Source: CAYZIC01 sp964478335 (lineage in GTDB: Bacteria; Verrucomicrobiota; Kiritimatiellia; RFP12; DVOR01). Taken from it: a stretch of 29,065 nt of DNA. Location of the stretch: the NCBI GenBank assembly GCA_964478335.1, contig CAYZIC010000025.1, positions 1 through 29,065 on the forward strand, in the 5' to 3' direction. The position numbers and the translations under genes were made by a program. The notes under the pieces are model-generated. The model did no database searches, had not been told where the DNA came from, and saw only the letters and a program-made list of their open reading frames with translations. Shown piece after piece: positions 6,870 to 13,898 of this stretch; within the stretch, counting starts at the first letter, position 1, and each line of letters starts with the position of its first letter.

Positions 6870-8213
6870 TTAGACGAGGCCTTGAGCGATCATTGCATCG
6901 GCGACCTTGAGGAAGCCTGCAATGTTTGCACCAGCAACGTAGTTGCCCTTCATGCCGGCTTGCTCTGCTGCTGCATAAGACGCATCGTGGATGCCCTTCA
7001 TGATCTGCTTGAGCTTAGCATCGACTTCCTCAGAAGTCCAGCCTAGACGCATGGAGTTTTGGGTCATTTCAAGACCAGAAACAGCCACGCCACCGGCATT
7101 CACGGCCTTACCAGGAGCAAAGAGGATACCAGCCTTTTGGAAAGCTGCGATTGCTTCAGGCGTGCAGCCCATATTGGAGACTTCACCGCAGCAGATGCAG
7201 CCATTGGCAATCAATTCAGCAGCATCATCGCCATTGAGCTCGTTTTGGAATGCACAAGGCATCGCCACGTCGCAAGCCACGCTCCAAGCCTTTTTGCCAG
7301 CGGTAAAGGTGCAACCAGCAAATTTCTCTGCAAAAGGAGCCACCTTACCCAAGTTTGCAGCGCGCAATTCGAGCATGAAATCAATCATCTCTTGGGTCAT
7401 GGGGGTGTCAATTTTCACCACGCCATCAGGACCTGAGATTGCAACAATCTGTGCGCCCAATTCGGTCGCCTTGATCGCCGTGCCCCAAGCCACATTACCA
7501 AAGCCAGAGACCGCAATCTTCTTGCCCTTGATATCCTGACCAGCAGCCGTCAACACATGGCTCATGAAATAGACCGCACCAAAGCCAGTAGCCTCAGGAC
7601 GAATCAAGCTACCGCCAAAAGAACGCCCCTTACCCGTCAAAACGCCCGTGTATTCATTGCGCAAGCGCTTGTATTGGCCAAACATATAGCCGACCTCACG
7701 CGCACCGACACCCACGTCGCCAGCAGGCACGTCTGTATCTGCACCAATGTGACGAGCAAGCTCGGTCATAAAGGATTGGCAAAAACGCATCACTTCATTA
7801 TCGCTCTTACCGACAGGATCAAAGTCTGCACCACCCTTACCGCCGCCCATAGGCAACGTCGTCAAGCTATTCTTGAAGGTCTGCTCAAAGCCCAAGAACT
7901 TCATCATGCTCATATTGACAGCAGGGTGAAAACGCAACCCGCCCTTGTAAGGGCCAATTGCACTGTTAAACTGGACACGGTAACCGCGATTGACATGATA
8001 CTGCCCCTGGTCATCAATCCAAGGCACGCGGAATTGAATCACACGTTCGGGTTCTACCATGCGCTCCAAAACGGCATGCTTCTCGTACTTGGAGTCGCTA
8101 GCGATCACACCATCGAGCGTTTCCAAAACTTCGGTGACAGCTTGGATGAACTCTTTTTCGTGGCCATTCTTAGCGATCGTGTCATTCAATACTTTTTCAA
8201 CATAAGGATTCAT
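6870..8213 (-). CDS. gdhA: NADP-type glutamate dehydrogenase
   Basis: Interconverts 2-oxoglutarate plus ammonium with glutamate, usually as a cytoplasmic hexamer for ammonium assimilation. Length (447) is normal for the bacterial hexameric NADP(H) class. Visible motifs: GPYKGGLRFHP (87-97), the catalytic lysine loop PMGGGKGGADFDP (121-133, Lys126), PAGDVGVG with the catalytic Asp (163-170), and the nucleotide-binding SGFGNVA (237-243). The ATG is preceded by AAAGG. It has its own promoter-like elements upstream and a hairpin terminator downstream, so it is probably monocistronic. NADPH specificity is assigned from overall similarity to this class, not from a diagnostic residue. Confidence 0.96.
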   Translation of the reverse strand: MNPYVEKVLNDTIAKNGHEKEFIQAVTEVLETLDGVIASDSKYEKHAVLERMVEPERVIQFRVPWIDDQGQYHVNRGYRVQFNSAIGPYKGGLRFHPAVNMSMMKFLGFEQTFKNSLTTLPMGGGKGGADFDPVGKSDNEVMRFCQSFMTELARHIGADTDVPAGDVGVGAREVGYMFGQYKRLRNEYTGVLTGKGRSFGGSLIRPEATGFGAVYFMSHVLTAAGQDIKGKKIAVSGFGNVAWGTAIKATELGAQIVAISGPDGVVKIDTPMTQEMIDFMLELRAANLGKVAPFAEKFAGCTFTAGKKAWSVACDVAMPCAFQNELNGDDAAELIANGCICCGEVSNMGCTPEAIAAFQKAGILFAPGKAVNAGGVAVSGLEMTQNSMRLGWTSEEVDAKLKQIMKGIHDASYAAAEQAGMKGNYVAGANIAGFLKVADAMIAQGLV

Positions 8214-8264
8214 TGATTTAACCTTTCAATTATAGATGGATGCATTCTTTCAAATGCGCCGTAT

Positions 8265-8293
8265 ACTATACCTTTTCCACTTGCAAAAAGCAA
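8265..8293 (-). promoter_or_regulatory. Predicted gdhA promoter
   Basis: On the minus strand, -35 TTGCTT (8288-8293) and -10 TATAGT (8265-8270) are separated by 17 bases. This leaves a leader of roughly 45 bases before the gdhA ATG. The -35 hexamer is the same as that before fusA. Confidence 0.55.
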
Positions 8294-8309
8294 GCAGAAA
8301 AGTAAAAAA

Positions 8310-8835
8310 AGCATTTAGGAGGTCTGCGACCGCCTAGAACGGCCTACGGCCTCTTGGAACGCTCGCTACGCTCCCTATTGGTGGCTACAGCGGGAATGGC
8401 GCTGGGGACTGCCAGAGATCTCCCGCAGAGAGGCAGAGAGCGCAGGGAGTATACGGTCGCCTGCGGCGAGCAGGTAGCGTGAGGACTTGTTCGGTAGCTG
8501 GACGGGAACGTCTGGCTTGGGGTGTGGGCGAGCTTGTGGGGATGGCGGAGGGATCGGCGGGGAGACAAGCCCAGGGGCTCGCGTTTAAGAATAAACGCAT
8601 CACTATACAAAAAAGCAACCAGCCCGCCGCAGGAAGCGGCATCGGCTGATCACTGCCACACCTCAGGCAGTCCTGGCTAGCACTGCTCGCCCTGCAGAGG
8701 CTTGTTGAGTTCCGATCTATTTAGGTTAGACTGGTCGGGGTTCTTAGCGTGGGAGGCGCCCCTTGCCCAGACGGCCCCTAAGCTAGCGGCACCAAGCCGC
8801 AAAAGGGCAAACGATAGCGCACTCAATGCTTGATG
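8310..8835. other. Gene-free repeat-bearing gap between gdhA and the lipoprotein gene
   Basis: I find no credible gene; the short open frames lack ribosome binding sites and read through palindromes. It holds GGTC-TGC-GACC and GGCC-TAC-GGCC style micro-hairpins near 8322-8351, a module at 8404-8437 related inversely to 1266-1296 (both contain CTCTGCGGGAGA and TCTGGCAGTCC), and the 30-base repeat at 8458-8487. Confidence 0.7.
8458..8487. repeat. Dispersed 30-base module, copy A
   Basis: Matches 11057-11086 in the same orientation with one mismatch. It contains CCTGCGGCGAGCAGG, itself a small inverted repeat, followed by TAGCGTGAGGACT. Confidence 0.8.
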
Positions 8836-9639
8836 CTAATCGAGTAGGCGGGGCACCTGCCTCTTAATGCTTGTTGCGGGCGAGCGTAGCGAGCCCCTAG
8901 TCCTGGCTAGACGCCGCACAAATGGATCCTTGGCCTGTTGGGCTACTTGGGCGAGTAGGTCTGGATCGGTGAGCCGATCAACCAGTCTTCTTAGTGAACG
9001 CTGGATGCGCTCTTCATGTTTGGTAAGGACTCGCTCCACGTTATCATAATGAGCTGCCAAGGCGTGCTCTAATTCGGTCTGTTTAGTGTGTAGGATGCGT
9101 GCAACCGCGACGTTCTGCGATCCATGGTGCGAATCACGTAGCAGCATCTGGCGATCTGCTGCGTGACGGGCGCGTAGGCGAGCCAAATCATCTTGATGTG
9201 ATTGCCGGATGCGCTCGCTCACAACCTCACTCACGCTCCAATTCAAATCCGCCAACGCAACCTGAGCCAGACTCGTTTGATCGGTCAGTTTATCAATTGC
9301 ATCGAGGCGAATATCCTCGTCCATCGCCTTTAGAGCGACCTGTGCAAGGAGAGATTGGTCGGTGAGCCTGGAGACGGCACCTTTGCGTGCATCCCAATCT
9401 TCATCCTCTTGCGCAATCTGTGCAAGCACATCTTGATCGGTCAGCCTGGCGATAGCGATACGGCGCATATCGGCGTCTGTATTCATTTGGGCGATCTTGG
9501 CAAGATTCGCTTGGTCGGTGATTTGGCTAACGGCCTGCTGATCACTGGTGTATTTACAATAGAGGTAGCTCGTGCTGCTACAGCCGACTGCCATGAGGGC
9601 AAAAGCAAGGATCGTGATCAGTTGAAGAAAGCTTTTCAT
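8836..9639 (-). CDS. Putative lipoprotein with 26-residue helical repeats
   Basis: The N-terminus is a lipoprotein signal peptide: MKSF, a hydrophobic stretch, then lipobox LMAVGC with Cys20, so the mature protein is probably membrane anchored outside the cytoplasm. Repeats with an exact 26-residue period start at residues 40, 66, 92, 118 and, degenerate, 144; the consensus is LTDQxxLAQVAxxDxDxxxRxxAI, resembling HEAT or leucine-rich-variant helical repeats. A His/Arg/Glu-rich, probably helical segment (about 148-215) follows, then one last repeat (LTDPDLLAQVAQ). The final 20 or so residues (from about RGSLRSPA on) are encoded by a dispersed intergenic repeat module, so the original C-terminus may have been replaced. 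Probably a binding scaffold; no enzyme motif seen. Confidence 0.82.
   Translation of the reverse strand: MKSFLQLITILAFALMAVGCSSTSYLYCKYTSDQQAVSQITDQANLAKIAQMNTDADMRRIAIARLTDQDVLAQIAQEDEDWDARKGAVSRLTDQSLLAQVALKAMDEDIRLDAIDKLTDQTSLAQVALADLNWSVSEVVSERIRQSHQDDLARLRARHAADRQMLLRDSHHGSQNVAVARILHTKQTELEHALAAHYDNVERVLTKHEERIQRSLRRLVDRLTDPDLLAQVAQQAKDPFVRRLARTRGSLRSPATSIKRQVPRLLD
8846..8873. repeat. Dispersed 28-base module, copy B, inside a coding region
   Basis: Matches 1833-1860 with two mismatches. Here it supplies codons for the C-terminus of the lipoprotein. The adjoining 8867-8885 is an exact inverted copy of 534-552. Confidence 0.75.
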
Positions 9640-9660
9640 AGGTGTCCATAGGTGAGAGGG

Positions 9661-9677
9661 AGGCGGCGGTGCCGCCT
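9661..9677. repeat. Micro-palindrome AGGCGGC-GGT-GCCGCCT
   Basis: Perfect 7 bp arms around a three-base loop, just upstream of the lipoprotein gene. One of the window's family of tiny palindromes. Confidence 0.7.
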
Positions 9678-9704
9678 AGTCCAAGATTATAGTCCAAGGG
9701 TGGG

Positions 9705-9767
9705 AGGTGGAAGGTTAGAGGTGAGAGGTTAGAGGTTAAAGGTTAAAGGTTAAAGGTAAGAGGTATC
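9705..9767. repeat. AGGTTAA heptamer array, nine units
   Basis: Nine consecutive 7-base units: AGGTGGA, AGGTTAG, AGGTGAG, AGGTTAG, three AGGTTAA, AGGTAAG, AGGTATC. All begin AGGT and vary only in the last three bases. It lies between the exported-protein gene and the lipoprotein gene. Confidence 0.92.
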
Positions 9768-9770
9768 CTG

Positions 9771-9798
9771 CATTCCTCATTCTACATTCCACATTCTA
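9771..9798. repeat. CATTCYA heptamer array, four units
   Basis: CATTCCT, CATTCTA, CATTCCA, CATTCTA follow the previous array after three bases. A different sequence with the same 7-base period. Confidence 0.9.
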
Positions 9799-9811
9799 GC
9801 GGCGCAGCCGC
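9799..9811. repeat. Micro-palindrome GCGGC-GCA-GCCGC
   Basis: Perfect 5 bp arms around GCA, one base beyond the stop codon of the exported-protein gene. No T tract, so not a standard terminator. Confidence 0.6.
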
Positions 9812-9812
9812 G

Positions 9813-10874
9813 TCACTGAGCCTTTTTGCCTGTGGGGACTTCGGCATCAATGGAAAGCAGCGAGGCTAGCAGTTTTGGGGTGATGTTGGCGGTGATGTCA
9901 AATGATTTTGAGCCGGCCTGATAGTGGATGTTGGTTGATTCAAGTAAATCAACCACAATCTTGGCGCGGCGCAAGTCTCGCGGAGAGGAGGCGCGGCGCA
10001 ACTTTCGCAGTGAGGAGTCGGAGGTGGACTGTTGCATGAAATTCCCCTGAATAGCCATTTTTAAGCCAGTCGCCTGCATCTTGGCCAGAGCGGCGGCTTC
10101 GGCCTTTTTGTATGTCATCGTGGTGGTGGCCAGGAGGGTGTTTTGCGGCGTTTCTTTGGTTGCAACCATCATCGATTGAATGCCTGGCATGGATTCCTCG
10201 AGGTCAGACGTGGGCATGTCCCCAACTTGAAGAATGGCCAGACTCGTGGGGCGGCCTTGCTCTTGTGGGAGCTTGTCGACAAGGGTGCCTTTTGTCATCG
10301 GCGTAAAGGGCTTGGCGTAAATGCCTGTGCGATAGATAATGTAATCCGAGCCCGCCTTGGCCGAAATTTCAACGACGGCTTGATCTCCCGAGAGGGGGAT
10401 ATCAATCATAAAAGAGCCCGCAAAGGCATTCTCCTTGTCAAGCATGGTGGGCGCTTTGGCATTCTTTTGATTAGCCGAACAGATCTGATAAAGGGCCTTG
10501 AGGAGCTTGTATCCATCAAAGTCGCCACTGATGTAATACGAGGCACCGGAGCCTTTTTCATCAGCCCAAGCATAGGTCGCGAGATCGATGTATTCGAGGA
10601 GATCCTTTTGGGTCGTATCGATACCAGCATCTTTGAGCAACGTCTTGAAGCGCGGTTCGCATGCGGAGATGACTTCCGCAAGCGTCCAACCTGGCAAGGC
10701 CTCCTTTTTAAGGGTGAGTAAAAGGGGATTGGGCATCTTGCTCGTAGCCACAAAGCCATAGACCTTAGCATCAGCAGGGATAGACTTGAGCGCTTCTGCA
10801 GGACGATAGCCAGCAAAAGAAGTCGCCACGCTCAAAAGCGCAGCCGCAGCAACAATGAGGGAGAGTTTCATCAT
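9813..10874 (-). CDS. Exported protein of unknown function with an internal 9-residue duplication
   Basis: I chose the ATG at 10874 because AAGGA lies five bases before it; the adjacent ATG at 10871 is equally possible, and an upstream frame extension to 10895 lacks a binding site. The product of about 353 residues begins with a Sec signal peptide (MMKLSLIVAAAALLSVATS-FA), so it is probably periplasmic or exported. The rest is a mixed alpha/beta-looking domain (SIPADAKVYGFVATSK near the start) with no catalytic motif I can name. Around residues 286-304 a 27-base tandem duplication in the DNA gives SSLRKLRRA followed by SSPRDLRRA, an Arg-rich insert unlike its surroundings. It stands alone; the lipoprotein gene follows after about 170 bases of repeats. 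Confidence 0.85.
   Translation of the reverse strand: MMKLSLIVAAAALLSVATSFAGYRPAEALKSIPADAKVYGFVATSKMPNPLLLTLKKEALPGWTLAEVISACEPRFKTLLKDAGIDTTQKDLLEYIDLATYAWADEKGSGASYYISGDFDGYKLLKALYQICSANQKNAKAPTMLDKENAFAGSFMIDIPLSGDQAVVEISAKAGSDYIIYRTGIYAKPFTPMTKGTLVDKLPQEQGRPTSLAILQVGDMPTSDLEESMPGIQSMMVATKETPQNTLLATTTMTYKKAEAAALAKMQATGLKMAIQGNFMQQSTSDSSLRKLRRASSPRDLRRAKIVVDLLESTNIHYQAGSKSFDITANITPKLLASLLSIDAEVPTGKKAQ
9964..10017. repeat. 27-base in-frame tandem duplication
   Basis: Units 9964-9990 and 9991-10017 differ at four of 27 positions and lie within the exported-protein gene, adding nine residues without breaking the frame. Confidence 0.88.
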
Positions 10875-11056
10875 ATGATTCCTTTTGTATGACACACACA
10901 GAGAGCACGATCTCTCAAACTGTGATTAGCCTATCACATTAGCAGCGCGAGCGCAAGCACAATCTCCTGATTTTATCCCTAAAGCGAGGCCGCTTCTCCG
11001 TATCTGCCAGATTGTGGTCACCTAATTGACCGAATTGTAGCCTAAGGAGACATGGG

Positions 11057-11086
11057 CGCCTGCGGCGGGCAGGTAGCGTGAGGACT
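11057..11086. repeat. Dispersed 30-base module, copy B
   Basis: Same sequence as 8458-8487 with one mismatch. Confidence 0.8.
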
Positions 11087-11138
11087 GGGGGAGAGCGAGT
11101 CGAGGATGGCTAGTCAGGGGTGCAGGCGGGCTGTCTAT

Positions 11139-11165
11139 CACTAAGGCCATTAAGGCCACTAAAGC
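11139..11165. repeat. CACTAAGGC array, three 9-base units
   Basis: CACTAAGGC, CATTAAGGC, CACTAAAGC in direct succession. Confidence 0.8.
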
Positions 11166-11179
11166 CTCTACTGGCAGTC

Positions 11180-11199
11180 CCGCTCGCGTCAGCGAGCGG
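11180..11199. repeat. Perfect 8 bp palindrome with GTCA loop
   Basis: CCGCTCGC (11180-11187) pairs with GCGAGCGG (11192-11199). The largest of the small palindromes in this gap. Confidence 0.7.
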
Positions 11200-11252
11200 C
11201 CTGATGCGGGCGAGCGCAGCGAGCCCCTAGTCGTGGGAGTGGTGTGGGTATG

Positions 11253-11283
11253 AAAAAAAGGACCACTGGCGAACCAGTGATCC
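11253..11283 (-). terminator. Intrinsic terminator after rplQ
   Basis: Read on the minus strand, a 10 bp stem (11260-11269 with 11274-11283, one G-U pair) closes a TTCG tetraloop and is followed by seven T residues (11259-11253). This is a textbook rho-independent terminator for the rpoA-rplQ end of the operon. Confidence 0.93.
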
Positions 11284-11306
11284 TTTTTGAGCATAGTGCC
11301 TGGGGC

Positions 11307-11720
11307 TTATTCAGCGACAGGGGCTTCAGCTTCGACAGCAGGTGCTTCGACGGCTTTGGGTGCAAGGTCTGCAACCCATTCGAAGATGCACATATCTGCT
11401 GCGTCACCGCGGCGTTGGCCAAGCTTGGTGATACGGGTGTATCCGCCATTGCGGCCTTCCATAGCAGGGACGACAACGTCGAAGAGCTTCTTGAGCGCTT
11501 CGGGGCTGCGAACGCGGCCTGCGGCGAGACGACGAGCTGCCAAGGTGCCCTTGCGAGCGAGGGTGACGAGCTTTTCGGCGTCTTTACGAGCTTCTTTTGC
11601 TTTTGCGAGGGTCGTCTTGATCTTACCTGAGATGATCAGGTTAGCGACGAGCATTCGCATGAGCTGTTCACGGTGTTCGGGTGAACGGCCAAACTTTTTG
11701 GCTACTTTCTTGTGGCGCAT
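11307..11720 (-). CDS. rplQ: 50S ribosomal protein L17
   Basis: Large-subunit protein near the exit tunnel. The start MRHKKVAKKFGRSPEHREQL matches the conserved L17 N-terminus, and the core ends near residue 118. A tail rich in Ala, Val, Pro and Glu follows (APAVEAEAPVAE), giving 137 residues. Position directly after rpoA is the classic arrangement. It begins 15 bases after rpoA and is the last gene before the strong terminator. Confidence 0.97.
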   Translation of the reverse strand: MRHKKVAKKFGRSPEHREQLMRMLVANLIISGKIKTTLAKAKEARKDAEKLVTLARKGTLAARRLAAGRVRSPEALKKLFDVVVPAMEGRNGGYTRITKLGQRRGDAADMCIFEWVADLAPKAVEAPAVEAEAPVAE

Positions 11721-11735
11721 TGTAAACCACTCCTA

Positions 11736-12737
11736 TTAATCGTTCTGATTCTTTTCGAGCAAATTAGTGTCAAACTTGTAACCGAGGTAGAGGCCCAATT
11801 CGACGAGCTTATCCTTGATTTCGTTGAGTGACTTTTTGCCGAAGTTACGGTACTTAAGCATATCTGCCTCGGTCTTGAGGGCCAATTCACCGACGGTGGT
11901 GATGTTGGCATTATTCAAGCAGTTAGCGGCACGAACGCTGAGTTCGATTTCGTTAACGCTCATATTCAAGATGCGCTTAAGCTTGTTACGGGCTTCGTCT
12001 TCTTTCTTTTCAGACTGCTCAAACTCGAGGACTTCTTCGCTGTAGTCAACGAAGACATCGAGGTGATGGCGCAGGATCGCTGCTGCGGTCTTCAAAGCTT
12101 CATCTGGGGAAACGCGGCCATCGGTCCAGATATCGAGCACGAGTTTCTCATAGTCAGTGCGCTGACCGACACGGGTATTAACCACGTCGTAGTTCACGCG
12201 AGAGACGGGTGAGAAGATGCTGTCAATTGGGATGACACCAATTTCGAAAGATGGGTCTTTGTTGCCTTCAGCAGGGCAGAAGCCACGACCAATACCGATG
12301 CGAGCACTGAGATTAAAGACACCGTCTACGTCGAGCGTAGCGATGACTTGATCAGGGTTGAGCACTTCGATGCTGTTATCGATAGCAAAGTCTGCAGCTG
12401 TGACGACGCAGGGACCGGTTTTCTTGATCTCCAACCAGCGGGGTTCGCGGGTGAAGCTCTTGAAAAGGACGCGCTTCAAATTGAGCACGATGTCCGTGAC
12501 GTCTTCAGAGACTCCGACAAGAGACGTAAATTCATGGCTGGCGCCTTCGATCTTAACCGCCGTGATTGCGATGCCTTCGAGGGAGGAGAGCAAGACGCGG
12601 CGCAGGGAGTTACCCAGCGTGCGAGCGTATCCAATTTCAAAAGGTTCCGCAGTGAAACGGGTAAAGGTATCTGTAGCCGTATCCTCGTCACGCATGACGC
12701 GGGTAGGCATTTCAAAACGACTCAAACGAATCGGCAT
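11736..12737 (-). CDS. rpoA: RNA polymerase alpha subunit
   Basis: Scaffold for RNA polymerase assembly; its C-terminal domain contacts UP elements and activators. At 333 residues it is full length. The N-terminal domain carries GYARTLGNSLRRVLLSS (about 36-52), the dimerisation and assembly segment; the C-terminal domain (about 258-312) has the helix-hairpin pattern SVRAANCLNNANI and YRNFGKKSLNEI. A GAAAGGA binding site precedes the ATG. It is separated from rpsD by 62 bases holding a perfect hairpin, and followed at 15 bases by rplQ. Confidence 0.97.
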   Translation of the reverse strand: MPIRLSRFEMPTRVMRDEDTATDTFTRFTAEPFEIGYARTLGNSLRRVLLSSLEGIAITAVKIEGASHEFTSLVGVSEDVTDIVLNLKRVLFKSFTREPRWLEIKKTGPCVVTAADFAIDNSIEVLNPDQVIATLDVDGVFNLSARIGIGRGFCPAEGNKDPSFEIGVIPIDSIFSPVSRVNYDVVNTRVGQRTDYEKLVLDIWTDGRVSPDEALKTAAAILRHHLDVFVDYSEEVLEFEQSEKKEDEARNKLKRILNMSVNEIELSVRAANCLNNANITTVGELALKTEADMLKYRNFGKKSLNEIKDKLVELGLYLGYKFDTNLLEKNQND

Positions 12738-12760
12738 GTTTCCGTCCTTTCATCAGGCAG

Positions 12761-12784
12761 CGGGAGTTAACGGATTAACTCCCG
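12761..12784 (-). other. Perfect 10 bp stem-loop between rpsD and rpoA
   Basis: CGGGAGTTAA pairs with TTAACTCCCG around a four-base loop (TCCG on the transcribed strand). There is no T tract, so it is more likely a processing, stability or translational element than a terminator. It lies about 23 bases before the rpoA ATG. Confidence 0.7.
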
Positions 12785-12799
12785 GCACCGGCCATATTA

Positions 12800-13405
12800 T
12801 TAACGAGAATACAATTCAACAATTGCTTGTTCGTCGATATTCTCAGGGATTTCGGAGCGTTCGGGGACGCGAGCAAAGGTGCCTGCGAGCTCGGATTCGT
12901 TCCATTCCAACCATGCGAAGGTACCCAAGCGGGGATTCTTCACAGATTCGACGACAGCAACCATCGACTTATCCTTTTCCCGCACGCCGACCACTTCGCC
13001 AGCCTTGAGGATATAGGAGGGGACATTGACCACTTTACCGCCGACGGTGATGTGACCGTGGGTGACGAGCTGACGAGCAGCTGCGCGGGTGGGGGCAATG
13101 TTGAGGCGGTAAACGACGTTGTCCAAGCGTGATTCGCACATTTGGAGCAACAATTCACCAGTCTTGCCTTCTTTAACTTGTGCGCGCTTGAAGAACAAAC
13201 GGAATTGCTTTTCGAGCATGCCGTAGATGTACTTGGCCTTTTGCTTCTCGCGAAGCTGTTCGCCATATTCAGACATCTTGCGTTTGCGCTTTGCGCCGTG
13301 TTGGCCCGGTGGGTTGGGGCGGCGCTCAAAAACTTTGTCAGGACCAAAGATAGCTTCGCCGAAACGACGAGCGATTTTGGTACGGGGACCTGTATAACGT
13401 GCCAT
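12800..13405 (-). CDS. rpsD: 30S ribosomal protein S4
   Basis: Primary 16S rRNA binding protein that nucleates 30S assembly; in other bacteria also a translational repressor of its operon. I start at the ATG giving MARYTGPRTKIARRFGE, 201 residues, rather than the longer open frame, because MARY is the family N-terminus and AGGAGGAAAG precedes it. That ATG overlaps the rpsK stop by one base (TAATG). The N-terminal segment lacks the zinc-binding cysteines found in some S4 proteins. The S4 RNA-binding domain spans about 92-150 (SRLDNVVYRL, RQLVTHGHITVGG). Confidence 0.96.
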   Translation of the reverse strand: MARYTGPRTKIARRFGEAIFGPDKVFERRPNPPGQHGAKRKRKMSEYGEQLREKQKAKYIYGMLEKQFRLFFKRAQVKEGKTGELLLQMCESRLDNVVYRLNIAPTRAAARQLVTHGHITVGGKVVNVPSYILKAGEVVGVREKDKSMVAVVESVKNPRLGTFAWLEWNESELAGTFARVPERSEIPENIDEQAIVELYSR

Positions 13406-13881
13406 TAGACTTTCCTCCTTTTGCGAGGGCGACAGCCGTTGTGAGGAATCGGGGTGCAATCTTTAATCATTGACACGTGAATACCTACGGACTGAATTGC
13501 GCGAACGGCCGATTCACGACCGGCGCCAGCACCTTGCATTCTTACTTCGACTTCGTGCATGCCCATAGCAAAAGCTTGGCGTGCAGCATCTTGTGCAACC
13601 ATGGTTGCAGCAAAAGCCGTGCTCTTACGCGAACCCTTGAAGCCAGCCTTACCAGCGGAGCTCCAGGAGATCACACCACCGCGTGCATCCGTGATGGAGA
13701 CGAGGGTGTTGTTATAGGTCGCGCGAATGAACGCAATACCAGCGGGGATAACTTTGTTTTTCTTTTTCTTGTTGTCCACGACGACAGCAGACTGTTCGCC
13801 TTGGGCAAGAATTACCGCAGCTTCACTCATAGGCTTTTTGGCCTTTTCGGTTTCTGCGGGTTTTACTTCTTCTTCACTCAT
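13405..13881 (-). CDS. rpsK: 30S ribosomal protein S11 with N-terminal extension
   Basis: Component of the 30S platform near the mRNA exit. The conserved core begins near residue 42 (KVIPAGIAFIRATYNNT) and ends in the usual basic CRPRKRRKV. Total length is 158, about 25-30 residues longer than typical S11. The extra N-terminus is acidic, then Lys-rich (EEEVKPAETEKAKK, then NKKKKNK). GAAGG precedes the chosen ATG; the internal Met18 has no good site, so the extension is probably real. It lies 17 bases after rpsM. Confidence 0.95.
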   Translation of the reverse strand: MSEEEVKPAETEKAKKPMSEAAVILAQGEQSAVVVDNKKKKNKVIPAGIAFIRATYNNTLVSITDARGGVISWSSAGKAGFKGSRKSTAFAATMVAQDAARQAFAMGMHEVEVRMQGAGAGRESAVRAIQSVGIHVSMIKDCTPIPHNGCRPRKRRKV

Positions 13882-13898
13882 TATTCAGACCTTCGTTG

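Larger units (their letters stand above)
10896..11250. other. Gene-free gap downstream of rplQ
   Basis: No gene seen. It contains the upstream region of the exported-protein gene (only weak promoter-like hexamers, and a small GAGAG/CTCTC hairpin in the presumed leader), then repeat DNA: the 30-base module at 11057-11086, a 9-base array at 11139-11165, the palindrome CCGCTCGC-GTCA-GCGAGCGG (11180-11199), and a GAGCGCAGCGAGCCCC segment near 11215 that also resembles 8881-8896. Confidence 0.7.

Noticed and set aside
4430..8216. Long plus-strand open frames opposite parE, nfnA and gdhA
   Set aside because: They mirror the codon structure of well-identified minus-strand genes and show no family features.
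8344..8642. Minus-strand open frames of 85-88 codons
   Set aside because: They read through shared repeat modules and micro-hairpins, with no ribosome binding site.
9705..9767. Telomere-like repeat or chromosome end
   Set aside because: Only nine degenerate heptamers, placed between two genes with normal sequence on both sides.
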